Positions 11,959 through 24,341 of a DNA stretch of 64,000 bases are shown piece after piece. The DNA is taken from the NCBI RefSeq assembly GCF_947172395.1, contig NC_069092.1, positions 10,275,418 to 10,339,417 on the forward strand, in the 5' to 3' direction. The position numbers were made by a program, and so were the translations under genes. The first letter of the stretch is position 1. Every line of letters begins with the position of its first letter. The notes beneath the pieces were generated by a model, which was given only the letters and a program-made list of their open reading frames with translations, ran no database searches and was not told the DNA's origin. The DNA comes from Bicyclus anynana (Eukaryota > Arthropoda > Insecta > Lepidoptera > Nymphalidae).

Positions 11959-12779
11959 AAAACGTCGTACTAATTTTGTGAGTCCTACTTGTTGTATCTT
12001 TATAGGAGGGAGAACAGCTGGCCTATTCACTATTTTAGTCTTTATTATCAACCTATTAAAATAAACATCAAAACAAATGACAAAATGTCCTCTACATACT
12101 TATGATATCCACCAGTATATTCGATCTTCCTCATCAAAGCTGCCACAAAACAGCAGCAAAGAATTCATAAAAATTGGTCAAGTGTGAGACTTGGTCAGCT
12201 TTTATCCTTCACATTAAAATTACACTTACAGCGTCATAGATGAAAGAAGACAAAAAAATACCTAAAAGAAACAAAAGCTGTTATTGCATCGCTAAAAATT
12301 GTCTCAAACATTTGAACTTTAAGTACAATTGTCCATTTTTTCGTCGTTAAAGTTAAGAAACTCGCACCGTTAAATGTAATCTGTCTCTATAGCAATTAAT
12401 CTTCTACACACCTCTTATCTCAACACTTATAAAATCGTGTTTGCTTTGTAAAGCACTAAATCAACTTGAAAACATTGCCGCTACGTGGATGTGAGACAAA
12501 ACGATTAATATAACTTGTTTTATGGCTCAAATGTCTTCAATTAAGTAAGCAAGATTGCATAAGTCCAAGTACTACTAAAATTAAATTGATATCAGGATAA
12601 CTTAAGAGTATTTTTAAATCTCATCTTCTTTTAGAAGTACATTTTGAAAACAATGAAAAAAAGAAAAAGCTAGTTTTATTATAAGTACCTAGTCGTACCT
12701 TAGAAATCTTACTTGTTCCAAGGCTCTGTCTATGTTTAATCTTGTAGCAAATTCATATTTTTCCGAGTGTAAAAGAAAG
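11959..12779. other. AT-rich intergenic DNA
   Basis: No gene, RNA or named repeat was recognised between a SINE family B copy and a palindromic MITE. Confidence 0.5.
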
Positions 12780-12945
12780 CAGGAGGACTCTTCTGTAAGG
12801 ATGTTTTGTATAACTCGCAAATGCGTTTCGAATGTCCATCTACCCTTCTCTTTCTATAGTATCGTGTTAGACAGAGATAGATAGAAGTAAATTCGAAACT
12901 CGCACTTACGAGTTATACAAAACATCATTACAGAATAGGCCTCCT
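12780..12945. mobile_element. Palindromic MITE
   Basis: The arms start CAGGAGGACTCTTCTGTAAG on the left and CAGGAGGCCTATTCTGTAAT on the right (complement), and continue through GATGTTTTGTATAACTCG. Similarity covers about 60 bp per arm. The 21.67-kb element shares several blocks. Confidence 0.8.
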
Positions 12946-13034
12946 GGTTATTGTCTACGAAACCTATTTATCTTCACATATTTTTTTATCTTCTCATTTT
13001 ATTTCATATACTCTGAAAAGGGCTAAAAAACACG

Positions 13035-13225
13035 TATAAACACTATCAGATGCCCGCGGTTTCACCTACTTAGTTCCCTTATACTCGTAGGATTATAAGG
13101 CCTTTATTACTCAGTGTAGATAATCATTATAATGGTAAATGAAATTTCAAAATCGGTTTTCCAGATCCAGAGATTACTCCCTAAAACTACAAACTTTACC
13201 TCTTTAATTATATTATAATTCCTCT
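13035..13225 (-). mobile_element. Helitron-like element, diverged
   Basis: Inverted order: CCCGCGGTTTCACC near the left, TTCCAGATCCAGAGATTACT, and AACTTTACCTCTTTAAT at the right, the complement of the AAAGAGGTAAAG 5' subfamily. Confidence 0.55.
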
Positions 13226-13544
13226 AGAAATGTAGATAAAAACTCCAAAGGGCTACGAAAACACGCAGAAAACAAGAACAAGTATAGACAATAAAGGTGG
13301 TCTCATTATAATCAAACTGCGCGGGGACTGGGACCGCACCTCGGTGACCTCAGAGGGTGCGGACGAATTAGCGAGTCATTGTTTTGTTTATACTACACGT
13401 TGTAGAACAAGAGACCGTGGTAGCCAGATATACCTCGTTTTAGGAAGGCTGAAAATTTGCCCATGGTTTACTTTAGGTACCTAAGTACGGTAGCCAATTA
13501 TGGAGTTTGAACTGTCATGTCGCTTCGGTATGTAACAGGTTTCA

Positions 13545-14130
13545 AGGGTTCAGAGTATTGTCCAAGTATAAAACTTTTTTTATTTTTCATTTTTCGTATA
13601 TCATGAGGAATCATGTCTTCAGTCGCCAGATTTTCAGAAACTTAACATATCATATGCCAGCATATAAAAAAAATAGCTTCCTTCGCATGCAGGTGAGTTC
13701 TATAGTTCCTTTTTTCCTAAAACTCTATAGCGATGTAGAGCTTTAAAATTGTCTTTAAAATGATCTTTAATTAATGTTGTTTTTCGAAGAGTTACTGCGA
13801 AGCTAAGTGATTAGTGAGGGATATAATTTTTCATATTTCGCCGAGGAAATTATTAAATAATTAGATACGCTTGGTCTAGATCCTCAATTGTCCAAGTGTA
13901 AAACGTAATTTTGATATTTTAATTTTTCGTATATCATGTCTCTAGTCGCCAGACTGTGAGCTTTTGTGGTAACGTTTCGCTAGAGACCTTTAAAATTGTC
14001 TTTAAAACAATTATTAATGGTATTTTTTAAAAGGTTGCTGCGATGCTAGGTGATTGGCGACTGTGGAAATTATTTCTCATATTATGCCGAGTAAAATATT
14101 AAAAAATACGCTTTAAACGTGGTTGTTTGA
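13545..14130. repeat. Diverged tandem duplication, period about 330-340 bp
   Basis: Two copies share TTGTCCAAGT.TAAAAC, TTTTTCGTATATCATG, CAGTCGCCAGA (TAGTCGCCAGA in copy 2), CTTTAAAATTGTCTTTAAAA and a GCGA.GCTA.GTGATT block. Copy 1 is about 13545-13870 and copy 2 about 13880-14130. No coding potential was recognised. Confidence 0.7.
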
Positions 14131-14584
14131 GGCATGGGCCACTACAGTCAAAACTCGATAATTGACTACCATTTTTACCTAATATGATAGGAGCACTGAC
14201 AAACTTTCAGCATTATTGAAATGTAGTAAGTCTGACTAATACAGGCTCTTAGTCCATTATACTAAATGTTAGCTGTAACTGGCCTCCATTGGATTTTATT
14301 CATTTTGACGTATTTAGGTGGAATGGCCGTATGATGACTTTTGTTTAACTTGAGGCAACTTGAACTCTCTCATTTAGTAACTTAAGTGCAACTTTTAATA
14401 GCTAGTCAGCCGCAACACGAAGCCTTGGAATTTCCAGAATAAAAAGTAGCTCATTTACCTCCTATATTTTCCAGTGAAAATGAATTCTGACTAAAATCAG
14501 TTCAGACGTTCCAGAGATTAACCCGGACAGACAGACAGATAAATTTCAAAAAATTTGCTTGTGTTTTAGTATCATGTACGATCT

Positions 14585-14720
14585 CAATCTCAACCCATAT
14601 TCGGGTTCAATATGGTGCTGCACTGCTGAGCTCGAGTCTCCTCTCAGACTGAGAGATGTTAGGCCAATAGTCCACCACGCTGGCCCAATGTGGAGTGGTA
14701 GACTTCATATACGCAGAGAA
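14585..14720 (-). mobile_element. SINE family A fragment
   Basis: Contains the complement of the 3' half: CTGAGCTCGAGTCTCCTCTC, then the GGCCAATAGTCCACCACGC block and CGCAGAGAATTAAG. The tRNA head is missing. Confidence 0.8.
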
Positions 14721-15443
14721 TTAAGAAAAAATATCATGTAAATAACTATAATCACATACATTTTTAATAAACTCAATCTTCATCCAACGCATGCCAAGCA
14801 TAACTAGCAAATACTTCCTTAAATCGTTTTTCGTTTCATCTTTAAAATAGTAGAAATACTCGATCCGTATTGTCATGACAATGGAAATCCATACAATATT
14901 GTCCATATGTAGGTACAACATAGAAGTATATATTCTATTTACCCTCACAATTTTATCACTCCAAACTGGGGATAAGGCCGTAACAGCGTCCATCATTTGT
15001 ACCTTTTTCACCCGTAGAAAATCCGTTATCCTTTAAGAAGTGGAAAATATTACACAATCCGAAAGTGCCAATATGATATAGTAGAGCCTTTTATCGGCGC
15101 GAGCCTCCGTTGTGATCACTGGAGGGTAGATAACAGCCCCTGTGCACATATCATTACAAAGGGTGCGTGAAATTCGATAGGTACAGCACCTAGCGCTGCA
15201 GTGGAACGGATGATCCGATAATATTAGGGTTCATCTTTTGTTGGTACTCTACGCATGGTTCGTGTGTTTTTTAATAAATGCGGACTTAAAAGAGATTTGG
15301 ATTTTTATGACGTTCATTATAAAAAAAGAGAGTATATTATTTGGGGATATTAACTATGCGTGGCATTTTTTTTTTGATTCAAGATACTCTGTGAGAGATA
15401 GGTATCTCATGACAAAAAATAATGTTTGACTTAATTACTTGAA
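14721..15443. other. Intergenic DNA
   Basis: No supported gene. A GC-richer patch at 15080-15225 has no recognised motif. The 96-codon minus-strand frame 14721-15011 looks like chance. Confidence 0.5.
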
Positions 15444-15894
15444 TACAAAGGAGATCATTAATTTTGGGCACTTTTTGAAAGTGCCGGCCAACGAAAAAAA
15501 ATTGCACGAATCGTTAGAACTAATCATTTGAAGTAATAGCTAATATGGCATAAAAGTTGTCAGGTGGCTCTGAACCAAATTAAAACTTTTAAAAATGCCC
15601 GCTAAGAAAAAAAAACTAGAAATACAATCTTTGTGCCATACTAACTATTGCTCCAAATGGGCAGTTCTAACGATATGTATCAGTTTTTTTTTCTTGGCGG
15701 GCACTTTTGAAAATCGACAAAATGTATGGAAATAACGAATCGTCGAACCTGTATAACTTGGTTCAGAGCCCTCCTACAACTTTTATGCCATATTAGCTAT
15801 TTCTCCAAATGGCTTATTCTAATGAGTCGTGCCATTTTTTTTTTGTTGGCCGTCACTTTCAAAAAAGAGCCCAGCGTGAATGATCTCCTTTGTA
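15444..15894. mobile_element. Large fold-back MITE
   Basis: The termini TACAAAGGAGATCATT (15444) and AATGATCTCCTTTGTA (15879-15894) are exact complements. Pairing continues inward: the two arms carry GGCATAAAAGTTGT and ACAACTTTTATGCC, and CTCTGAACCAA and TTGGTTCAGAG, so almost the whole 451 bp folds. No coding. Confidence 0.85.
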
Positions 15895-16853
15895 GCTGAA
15901 AATTATTTAATAAAATACTCGTATTTCTAAGTGCGTTATTTACAATATTTTTATTTTACAACACCGAGGGATTGCATGTGAAATGTTTATAAATTCTTAT
16001 TAGTTTCGCGAGTTGCTAAGAGACAACTGTATGGACAGACGTACATAAATAAACAATGACAACAATTAAATTATCCTATATAATATAAGTTCCGTTTAAA
16101 GTACGGAACCCTAGAAAAATCAAAAAATTGACTCATCTGATATGAGGTACCATTAATTTGGCACAAATAATGTGACATTGAAAAAGCTCTTGTATCTCTA
16201 TGCCCTTGGGACCAACTGGGGTTACGCTTTTGCTCCCCAAATGCACCAATTAGTGGTAAACTAAAAATGCAACGGAACCGCGCGTTACGCGTTACCTCTG
16301 GGATTAGGGGTCCGTGGTCCCACGTGGGTTTTAATGGTGTTTCTTTGCTTAGAGGGTGGTAAGTTATAGACGCATATGGACTGCTTGTTAAATCAATAAG
16401 TGAGGTTATAAGGGGATTTGTGAGTACGTCGATGTTTTTATGTTTCCATATAGATATTTTATTATGTTACCTACATAAAATGCTCGCGTAAACTAATTTA
16501 CAAGTTTGGGTGGAGAAAGGTTTATTTGATTTTTTATGGTCTCCCGCACAGTAATAAGTACAAACATCTGTAGGTGTTTTGTAGAATCTTTGAAAACTTG
16601 GTTCTTACTCTTAAGCATTGTTAACAATTTTTTTATCAGTGTTTGTACTACATTTTAGGAATCATTTATTACTATAATGCAGTACAATGAAATTGATTAA
16701 ATCTAAATTTTACTTAAACTTTTAATACAAACTTAGATTAAGTAGGTATTACCTACTTAGTCTGAGTTTGTTTGTTTGTTGACATTACCTAAATTTTTCG
16801 TAAGTACAAAAAGTCGTTAGAATATGTAGTAGAGTTCTCACTTTCTTAACTAA

Positions 16854-18109
16854 TCTATACTAATATTATAAAGAGGTAAAGTTTGTAAGTTTGTCACATT
16901 TTTTAAATGGGGTAATCTTCGGAACTACTGGTCCGATTTTAAAAATTCTTTCACCAGTAGAATGCTACATTATCGGGGAGTGCTATAGGCTACATTTTAT
17001 ATTGGTATCATATATATTAGCCGAGTTATCACAGTTTTTGTCATACAGGTCGGACTGAAAATCCTCTTAAACAGACTTATTCGCATGCGCTGCCTTAACT
17101 ATTGTGTAAAATTGAAGTTAATATATGGAGACTTTATGTATCTTTAAAAGTTCTACAAAAAGTCCGCGACACCATATATCTATCTTCTATATATTATCAG
17201 ATATAGTACCTTTTGTGTTTTAAAAATTATTAATTTTATATACTTAGGTTTACGTCATTATTTATACAACTAAACTTTAATCCTTATTAAAATAAATTAT
17301 TTAATAATCACAAGGATATTATGGAGATAAGATTTGCCCTTTACAGTATGTTAATTACTTAAATAGTTTCGGAGATAATACAAAATTTCTAAAAGACGCA
17401 GAAATTCCGCTATATGACGCCCGGCGCCTAGCCTATGACACTCGCAAATAACGTAGGTTTCTATTGGTAAAACAATTTCCCAAATCGGTCCAGTAGATCC
17501 AGAGATTACCTCCTACAACCACACGAACTTTACCTCTTTATATTATTAGCATAGAAGTCTCTATTTCTCTTGGTCATACCACCACTCTCGAAGGACTGGA
17601 CCGATTTTGCTAAGTGTAGGAGTAAGATAGAGAAGTTACAGGGTAGGGTAGGGTACGGGTAGGGAAGCGTAGGGGTAGTGTAGGGGTAAGGTAGGTTTAG
17701 GGCCGGATTTAGGGTAGTGGTAGGGTAGGGGTAGAGGTAGGGTAGTGGTAGGGTAGAGGTACGGGTAGGATAGGGAAGTGGTAGGGTAGGGGTAGGATAG
17801 GCGTGAGATAGGGGTACGGGTGAGATAGGGGTAGGAAAGAGATAAGGTACGGGGAGGGTAGGGGTAGGATGGGGGTAGGGTGTAGGTAAGGTAGGGGTAG
17901 GGTAGGAGTAGGTTTGGGGTAGGGTAGGGGTAGGGTAGGGTAGGGATAGGGTAGATGTAGGGGTTGGGTAGGGTTGGGGTAGTGGTAGGGTAGGGTAGGG
18001 TAGGGGTAGGGTAGGGTAGGGGTAGGGTAGGGTAGGGGTAGGGTAGGGTAGGGGTAGCAGTAAAGTTGACATCGAAATTTACGCGGACGAAGTCGCGGGC
18101 GTTCGCTAG
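16854..18109 (+). mobile_element. Helitron-like composite with internal minisatellite
   Basis: TCTATACTAATATTATAAAG begins after an A at 16854. ACGCGGACGAAGTCGCGGGC and CTAG|T close it at 18106-18109. Inside are an inverted Helitron 5' half (about 17420-17552) and a G-rich minisatellite. It may be one element or two nested ones. Confidence 0.55.
17638..18058. repeat. G-rich (GGGTA/GGGGTA)n minisatellite
   Basis: About 420 bp of GGGTA and GGGGTA units with almost no C on the plus strand. The right end is the most regular (18000-18055). The 180-codon antisense frame of Pro/Tyr/Thr/Leu is a by-product of the repeat. Such tracts can form G-quadruplexes. The unit is not the insect telomere TTAGG. 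Confidence 0.9.
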
Positions 18110-19844
18110 TAATAATATAAAATAAAAATGATTGTTAGCAATATATTGACTGACAAAATGATATTTAAACCTATTAATAATTCGTTAATGTTCAAAAACA
18201 CGAGTTCTCCATTTTTGTACTCTTTCTTTTTATTTTCTTCAGTACAAAGATATTATTTGATTTTTACTAGCTTTCAAATTAAAAGCTTAGATTTACGAAC
18301 AATAATTTTAATTTTCCAATTGAGGCTTCAACATTAATAATTAAATGAGTAGTAGTAGTAGCACAACAACCAAATATATTTTTGTTATACCTACTTTACG
18401 ACGAAACCTTAACAAGTATAGTTTTACTTAGTAAGTTTCACTAAACTAAAAAAACTAAGAACTCTTACTCATTAGTAGTAGTAGAGTGTTAATATCTTCC
18501 AAATTAACTTAAATGACTGAATTATAAGAAACTTAAACGGCCTATAAATGTAAATGCTCAAAGCAAACTGTCTATCCCATTAATATTTAAACTGAAAATA
18601 CCCGGTTTTCGTGTCACTATAGCTGACGGACACGCGAAGTTTATACACGAACTATCAATACACGCCAAATATATAACACTAAATAACTATAAACCCTAAA
18701 TTAAATATGTTAAAGGTGAAAATTGCGTGAAATACAATTGTATATACGACCTTTACTAAATAAAACGCAAACATATCAATGCTTCGCGTGTTTCTTCGCA
18801 GCGAGTCTATTTACAAAACCTTAATCCTTTCACAATAGCGGATTAAAATGTAATATAAACCGAAACGGCTTAATATCGAAACGATATATCATTTTGTTTG
18901 CACCTCATTAAGTTACATGATTTATTAAAAATAACGAGCGAAATCGTTGATAAATGCTCCAAGTTACGTAGCGTACCGACTGACACGTATCATTTACGGA
19001 TAATAAATTTAATTTATTTAAAGGCTTGGAAGTGAACCGTCGATTTCGATGGAAATTAAAAGCGATATTATGTTCAATACACAGGTGGTCTGTTATTTTT
19101 ACAATTTAAGTTATATTTATTTAAGTAATCTTTAGACTAGACAGCGAGACTTTTGGAGCTTTTATCGGCACGCTCCACCATCTTCATATAAGTGTCGGAT
19201 AGCTTACCCACAAGTTTTATGTTTGTCACATATAGATTGGATTTGGTGTGGCAACATCGTACCATGAACATTTGTTCAAATTACTCCAATTTACTTATTA
19301 ATTAAAATATTCATTTAGTGTATGTTTTCTGTCCAAATCCAATTTTATCGTATCAATTAAGTTAAATATTGCGTGACTAATATATAGTTAGTAAAGTATT
19401 TATAAGCGGGAACTGACAAAACTATCTTCTGATAGTCTTAACTGACTCTTATGTACAACACAAGTCGTTGGTTTAGACCAACTTAAGTTTATGAATTAGA
19501 AATTAAAAATATAAATTATTTTTTGTCTACTGGAACAAGCGTTCAAAAAACATTACAAATCGAAATTTTACAAGCAAGTTGTTTACAATCCCTTTGAAAA
19601 GTACTTGTAGTACTTGTTGTTACTACTATCGGTTTAATTATCAAAATTCTATTGAGTAGAACCACTCGCTTCGTAAAGATTATAATTTAACATTTTGTGT
19701 GTCGAATTGCCTAGCATTTTTATACTAAGCCTCATTCTAGGTAAGTGCTTCCCTCCGTAGGTTGCTTAAACATTATCATCAGTTCATGCAAACGCTATTC
19801 TACCCAAACCTTAGCTTATTAGAAATTCCAATGCCATTGTTGTT

Positions 19845-19990
19845 ACTCTTTCACAGCTAAACCACTGAATCGATTTTTAAAATTATTTTACCTATGCAAA
19901 GCTACATTATCAGCCATGGAATGGGCTAAATTTTATATATATATATACTCACAGGAACCAACTACGCGGGTGAAACCGCGGAACATCCCC
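19845..19990 (+). mobile_element. Helitron-like 3' part
   Basis: It has a decayed body (AAACCACTGAATCGATTT, CTACATTATCAGCCATGG) and the 3' hairpin region ACGCGGGTGAAACCGCGGAA. Neither terminus is intact. Confidence 0.5.
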
Positions 19991-20610
19991 AAGTATAGTA
20001 TAAAAATGGAAATTTATCAATGTTGCTATTTAGAAGTCGTAATGTTTTCGTGATACGATGGGCTTGGATCGACGCTAATTGAGTCCAAATTAATAGTTAG
20101 GATTATTTCTTATCGGTAATAGTCGTTTCACATGAATCGGTACGCGGTTATTGATTTTTATTACCGCTTTCGTCGTACTCGTTAAATATAAAACACTGTT
20201 GTTATTATAATTCACCATTGATATACAAAACCTAAGATATACTCGTGTAGACACGGTTCAATTTCTGTTTTAATAACCTTTAACTATAGAGTCATCCAAA
20301 CTTACATTTAGTATAACGCATTATGGTATGGATTGTAGTATTTTTTGTATAGAAAGTCATAAAAGTGCGTCCACTGATCTTCATCGTACGGATCGCACGA
20401 ATCTACGGTATAATTAAAAATCCGTTTAATGCGATAAATCCTAAATAAATGGACGATTATTAAATAGCCTCATATCTAATCATCATTAAATCATTATTTA
20501 TTTGCTAGAATGTGGTACACGTTTTGACATTAAAATTATCTTATGCTTTGTTGATCAAGATTAGTTTTATTTATTTACTTGAATTTTGTTTGACTCTACA
20601 ATTAAATTGC

Positions 20611-20652
20611 AATTTTAATGTAGAGCAAGTGTTTTCACTCTACATTAAAATT
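20611..20652. repeat. 15-bp inverted repeat
   Basis: AATTTTAATGTAGAG (20611-20625) and CTCTACATTAAAATT (20638-20652) are exact complements. Confidence 0.8.
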
Positions 20653-20683
20653 ATAAAATCATTCTCTTGTGATTGACCGTCCC

Positions 20684-20800
20684 AAGACCTCCTTAATCTT
20701 TTCTCTCGGAAAATCCGTTCTTAGCGGACGATTAAATAACTATAAATTACCTCCTTGCAAATTTTCATCTATTCACGTCAAGCGGCTTTGGATATATCGT
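20684..20800 (+). repeat. Dispersed repeat with AATCCGTTCTTAGCGGA core
   Basis: Shares AATCCGTTCTTAGCGGACG, ACTATAAATTACCTCCTTGC and ACGTCAAG with 46679-46800 and 55931-56093. It probably belongs to a Helitron-like family whose ends read CGCGACTTCGTCCGC. Confidence 0.55.
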
Positions 20801-21673
20801 GATGTATATTGATCTATTTATAATATAGTTATATAGATTATCATGATTTTTTGATTATTAGCAGTCACGTCCTATAATGATTGTCTCTACAAACAGTTAT
20901 CTAAAAAGAAAATTCACAACTTTCACGTGTACGCGCATTTGTCGTTTCTTCCTGTCATCAGGGATTGCCTGTTAGAGATTCCTTATAGCAATAAGGCCGC
21001 CTTGCATACTAATTTTTATTTTTAATTATTGTTTTTATTTTTAAATTTATTTTACATTGAGTGCAATAAAGCTATATCTTCAAAAAACTATTCGTCCTAA
21101 TTATTGTTTATATTTTTTAATTTATTTTATATTAAGAGCAATAAAGTAGGTACCTGTATTTTCTTCTTTTTTTTTGAATTTTATAAGTAAAGGTATCTTT
21201 AACAATTTCAGATCAATGTAATTAAGGTTAAAATTTACCATGGTCGTGTATCGCGAACACGTTGCTTTAATGAAAACAAAATTAGTTTTTCCACATAGAG
21301 CGGCCATCACGCAAACTAATAAATAATAATCTTTATAGTTGTGCGTTACAGCATGTAATATATTTAGAGCTGGTATAAAATGGGCCGAATTCTTTGCTAT
21401 TCCCAAAAACACATAAAACGTATTGTACGCTTCAAAAATGTTATTTATTGCTCTTTATTATTTTTTTATTACCAACGAATAAATTCACTTTTTTTGTGAA
21501 TATATGTCTGGTTATTGTTTATTACATTCATGAAATACGAGCCATATAGAAAGAATTTTAAAAATTATTTTATTTAGATCTATATTTTGATTTATTTTGT
21601 TTGATATTTTTTTTTTAGTTTCGATGGATACACGGTATCCAGTATACAAAGAGCTGTAGTTCTATTCTGTGAT

Positions 21674-21782
21674 GATGTTCACAACTCGACAGAGTAAATC
21701 TCGATTTCATCGCTATCTCTCTCTTTCTAACAAGACACTATGGATAGAGATAAAACTTACTCTGTCGAGTTCTAAAAACATC
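21674..21782. mobile_element. Palindromic MITE, related to that at 12.8 kb
   Basis: GATGTTCACAACTCGACAGA and, inverted, GATGTTTTTAGAACTCGACA. The core TCTCTCTTTCTAACAAGACA resembles the core of the 12.8-kb element. Confidence 0.7.
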
Positions 21783-22674
21783 TCTAAACTCGTAGACTCC
21801 GCGATATTGCAAGTTAACTGTGGAAAAAAAATCGTTTTTTTTACTCAACAATATGGACTTTTATGCATTTTCTTTAAACGGTTCATATTCTGAAGTACTT
21901 AGGTATTTTATACAAAAGTAAGCAACTGCAGAACAATTCAAAAACCGTGTCATTCTGTTCCAACTCATTTCTCTGAGTCATTGTTTTCAAATTTTAATAT
22001 TTCCAACTGACCCATTTAAAACGTCCCAACGAACAATGAGTTCGTATAAATAAAAAAAAAGAAACAACGAAAACAAAAATACAAAAAGATTAAAAAATTT
22101 CAAGAAAAACCTTCTTTACATTTTAAAATTTTCCAAGCTGACCTATTTAAAGGCGCTCCATAAAAGTGATCAAAAAGATTGTAAAAAGCCTTGCACTTTT
22201 AATATCAGGCTCGGGATGACACAGCTGTGATGCCCCAGTTTTTTTTTCACAGCTCTTTGACGCCACTGCAATAATAGGTGACCTTAAAGCGAAGTAAGAT
22301 TTTCTTCGTACAGTAATTTTTCTTAAACATTTACACTTAAGTGCGTCTAAGGGTAAATTAAAGAAGGTTAAGGGTAGGTTAATTGCACTCCAGTCGGAAA
22401 AAGAAACTTATTTATAGAAATATATGAAATGAGCAAAATTATAAAGGCAAATGTACTTTATTTTTTAAATACAATTGGAATATGCGACTTAAATGCTGAA
22501 AACAGGCAAATTTATATTCAAAATCATTAATTTCAAGTTGGAAAATTAGTTTCTCAGTAGATGTGACTCTACCAACGGTTTGGAAAACCAATTTTGTCGT
22601 CAATAGTCGGCAAAAAACTCAGCAAATAATATACTTTTACAATCATGATATTCTGTCTTCTGTGTAGAAGAAAG

Positions 22675-22720
22675 CGGAGTATATTCCACAGACAAATATA
22701 TATCTATGGAATATACTCCG
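22675..22720. repeat. 18-bp inverted repeat, one mismatch
   Basis: CGGAGTATATTCCACAGA and, inverted, CGGAGTATATTCCATAGA, ten bases apart. It lies just before a SINE family B 3' half. Confidence 0.8.
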
Positions 22721-22732
22721 GTAATATATATT

Positions 22733-22873
22733 CCGGTACGGTTTCGGGTAGAAACCGAAAGGGGTGTGGCTTTTCATCCTCCTACTAACAAGTTAGTCCA
22801 CTTCCATCATAAATAGCATCATCACTTACCATCAGGTGAGACTGTAGTTAAGGGCTAACTTGGAAAAAAAAAC
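22733..22873 (+). mobile_element. SINE family B 3' half
   Basis: Starts at GTACGGTTTCGGGTAGAAAC and continues to CATCAGGTGAGACTG and an A-rich tail. The tRNA head is absent. Confidence 0.8.
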
Positions 22874-22974
22874 ATATATACATCAGCTCCACTTTCTTCT
22901 TTGTGAGCTTTACATTGCAAACCCATATCATGTCCTAAGAAATTTGAAGAAAACACAAAAAATCCATGGGATTT

Positions 22975-23140
22975 ATAGTCAAAGTCAAAGTCAAAATTCA
23001 TTTATTTTAAAGAGGCTTAGTTTACAAGCTCTTTCGAAACGTCAGGTACTGAAAGTAAACTTAAGATAATGGTGATAATAATCATTCGAAAACTTAAAAT
23101 TAAAGTTACGAGGGTACCAACCGCGCCTTGGTCCGAGAAG
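22975..23140 (-). mobile_element. CR1-like LINE 3' end with (ACTTTG)n tail
   Basis: On the minus strand this ends in repeated ACTTTG units next to AATGAATTTTGACTTTG. The upstream part resembles the intact LINE's 3' UTR, and the piece near 23110 resembles Zenon/CR1-type 3' ends. The tail unit differs from the intact LINE at 24.6-28.0 kb, so it is a related family. Confidence 0.65.
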
Positions 23141-23650
23141 AAAAACGAATATAAAAGTATATAAAAGTACCTAAATCAACGATACAGTTTCAGCTTTCCA
23201 CTAGTATTTCATAGTAAATAAATAAATAAATAGTAACTACATGCAGATAAACTATTTCTTGTATAAGTATGGTAGTTTTTCACGACTGTTATACAGCGAC
23301 TTACTTGTAACACTTGGCCCTGTGTAGTGCCGCTATAAGCCTTCCTTGAGAAAAACAAAGCCTTTTGCGCGACACACTGTCAAGCTGGAAGATTAAGCGC
23401 GTCACTCAATGTCACTGAACCCTTGTATGGAGGCTGTTTTGAACCTACGCAAAATGTGTTTACATTTTTGTAAATAATCCTCATCAATGCAAGTGACTCA
23501 TTTTTTTAAACGACAAATTTCTATGCTCGGCTGTATGTATGTTTTAGTATTTAACACTACAGAGGGTAAAAAAAAGAAAAAAGAAAATATCTTCATTGCT
23601 ACATTATGACACACATCACAATTATATAAGAATAATAAATATACTTTGAC

Positions 23651-23970
23651 GGCCTCCGTGGCGCAGTGGTATACGCAGTGGATTTACAAGACGGAGGTCC
23701 TGGGTTCGATCCCCAGCTGGGTCGATTGAGGTTTTCTTAATTGATACAGGTCATGCTGGTGGGAGGCTTCGGCCGTGGCTAGTTACCACCCGACAAAGAC
23801 GTACCGCCAAGCGATTCAGCGTTCCGGTATGATGTCGTGTAGAAACCGAAAGGGGTGTGGATTTTCATCCTTCTCTTAACAAGTTAGCCCGCTTCCATCT
23901 TAGATTGCATCATCACTTACTATCAGGTGAGATTGTAGTCAAGGGCTAACTTGTAAAGAAAAAAAAAAGA
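23651..23970 (+). mobile_element. tRNA-derived SINE, family B
   Basis: Head GGCCTCCGTGGCGCAGTGG, B box GGGTTCGATCCCCAGC, full body and a poly(A)-like tail. Close in sequence to the copy at 11.6 kb. Confidence 0.9.
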
Positions 23971-24058
23971 AAAAGATACGCGTGAAAAACATAACCATTC
24001 TTGCAGTTGGGTAAAGTTACACAGTACTCGATACAGGATTATTCCTATTATTAGATTA

Positions 24059-24341
24059 TTCGTTTTTATCGCTTCGGTTTATACCGAAGCGATAAAAACA
24101 ATGCTACTTGATGCTCCACCTACTTACCATATTTACATGAAACTGTCACCAATAAAAAATTTTTTTTTAGCCGGTAAGAGTCCGGGTGTCCATGAGGATT
24201 TTCCCCCCTACGATATAAAAAAAAAAAAGTTTCTGCTACACAATATCGATACTGGAATAAACCGAAGCGATAAAAACAATGCTATTCAATGCTCCACCAA
24301 CTTACCATTCATGAAGCTGTCACCAATAAAAAAAAAATGAA
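24059..24341 (+). repeat. Hairpin plus direct repeat of about 190 bp period
   Basis: A perfect 17-bp arm (GTTTTTATCGCTTCGGT) with a TTAT loop is followed by two direct copies of ACCGAAGCGATAAAAACAAT, GCTCCACC and CTGTCACCAATAAAAAA, at about 24084 and 24261. Confidence 0.8.

Larger units (their letters stand above)
18110..20683. other. AT-rich intergenic DNA
   Basis: Only a decayed Helitron-like 3' part (19845-19990) and a 15-bp inverted repeat (20611-20652) were recognised. AGT/GTA trinucleotide runs occur near 18350 and 18475. Confidence 0.5.

Noticed and set aside
14140..14166. ACAGTCAAAACTCGATAATT as a pogo/Tigger terminal repeat
   Set aside because: Resembles such a terminus, but no matching inverted end was found nearby.
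17530..18072. 180-codon minus-strand frame rich in Pro, Tyr, Thr and Leu
   Set aside because: It is the antisense reading of the GGGTA/GGGGTA minisatellite. Periodic composition keeps the frame open, and there is no independent evidence of a gene.
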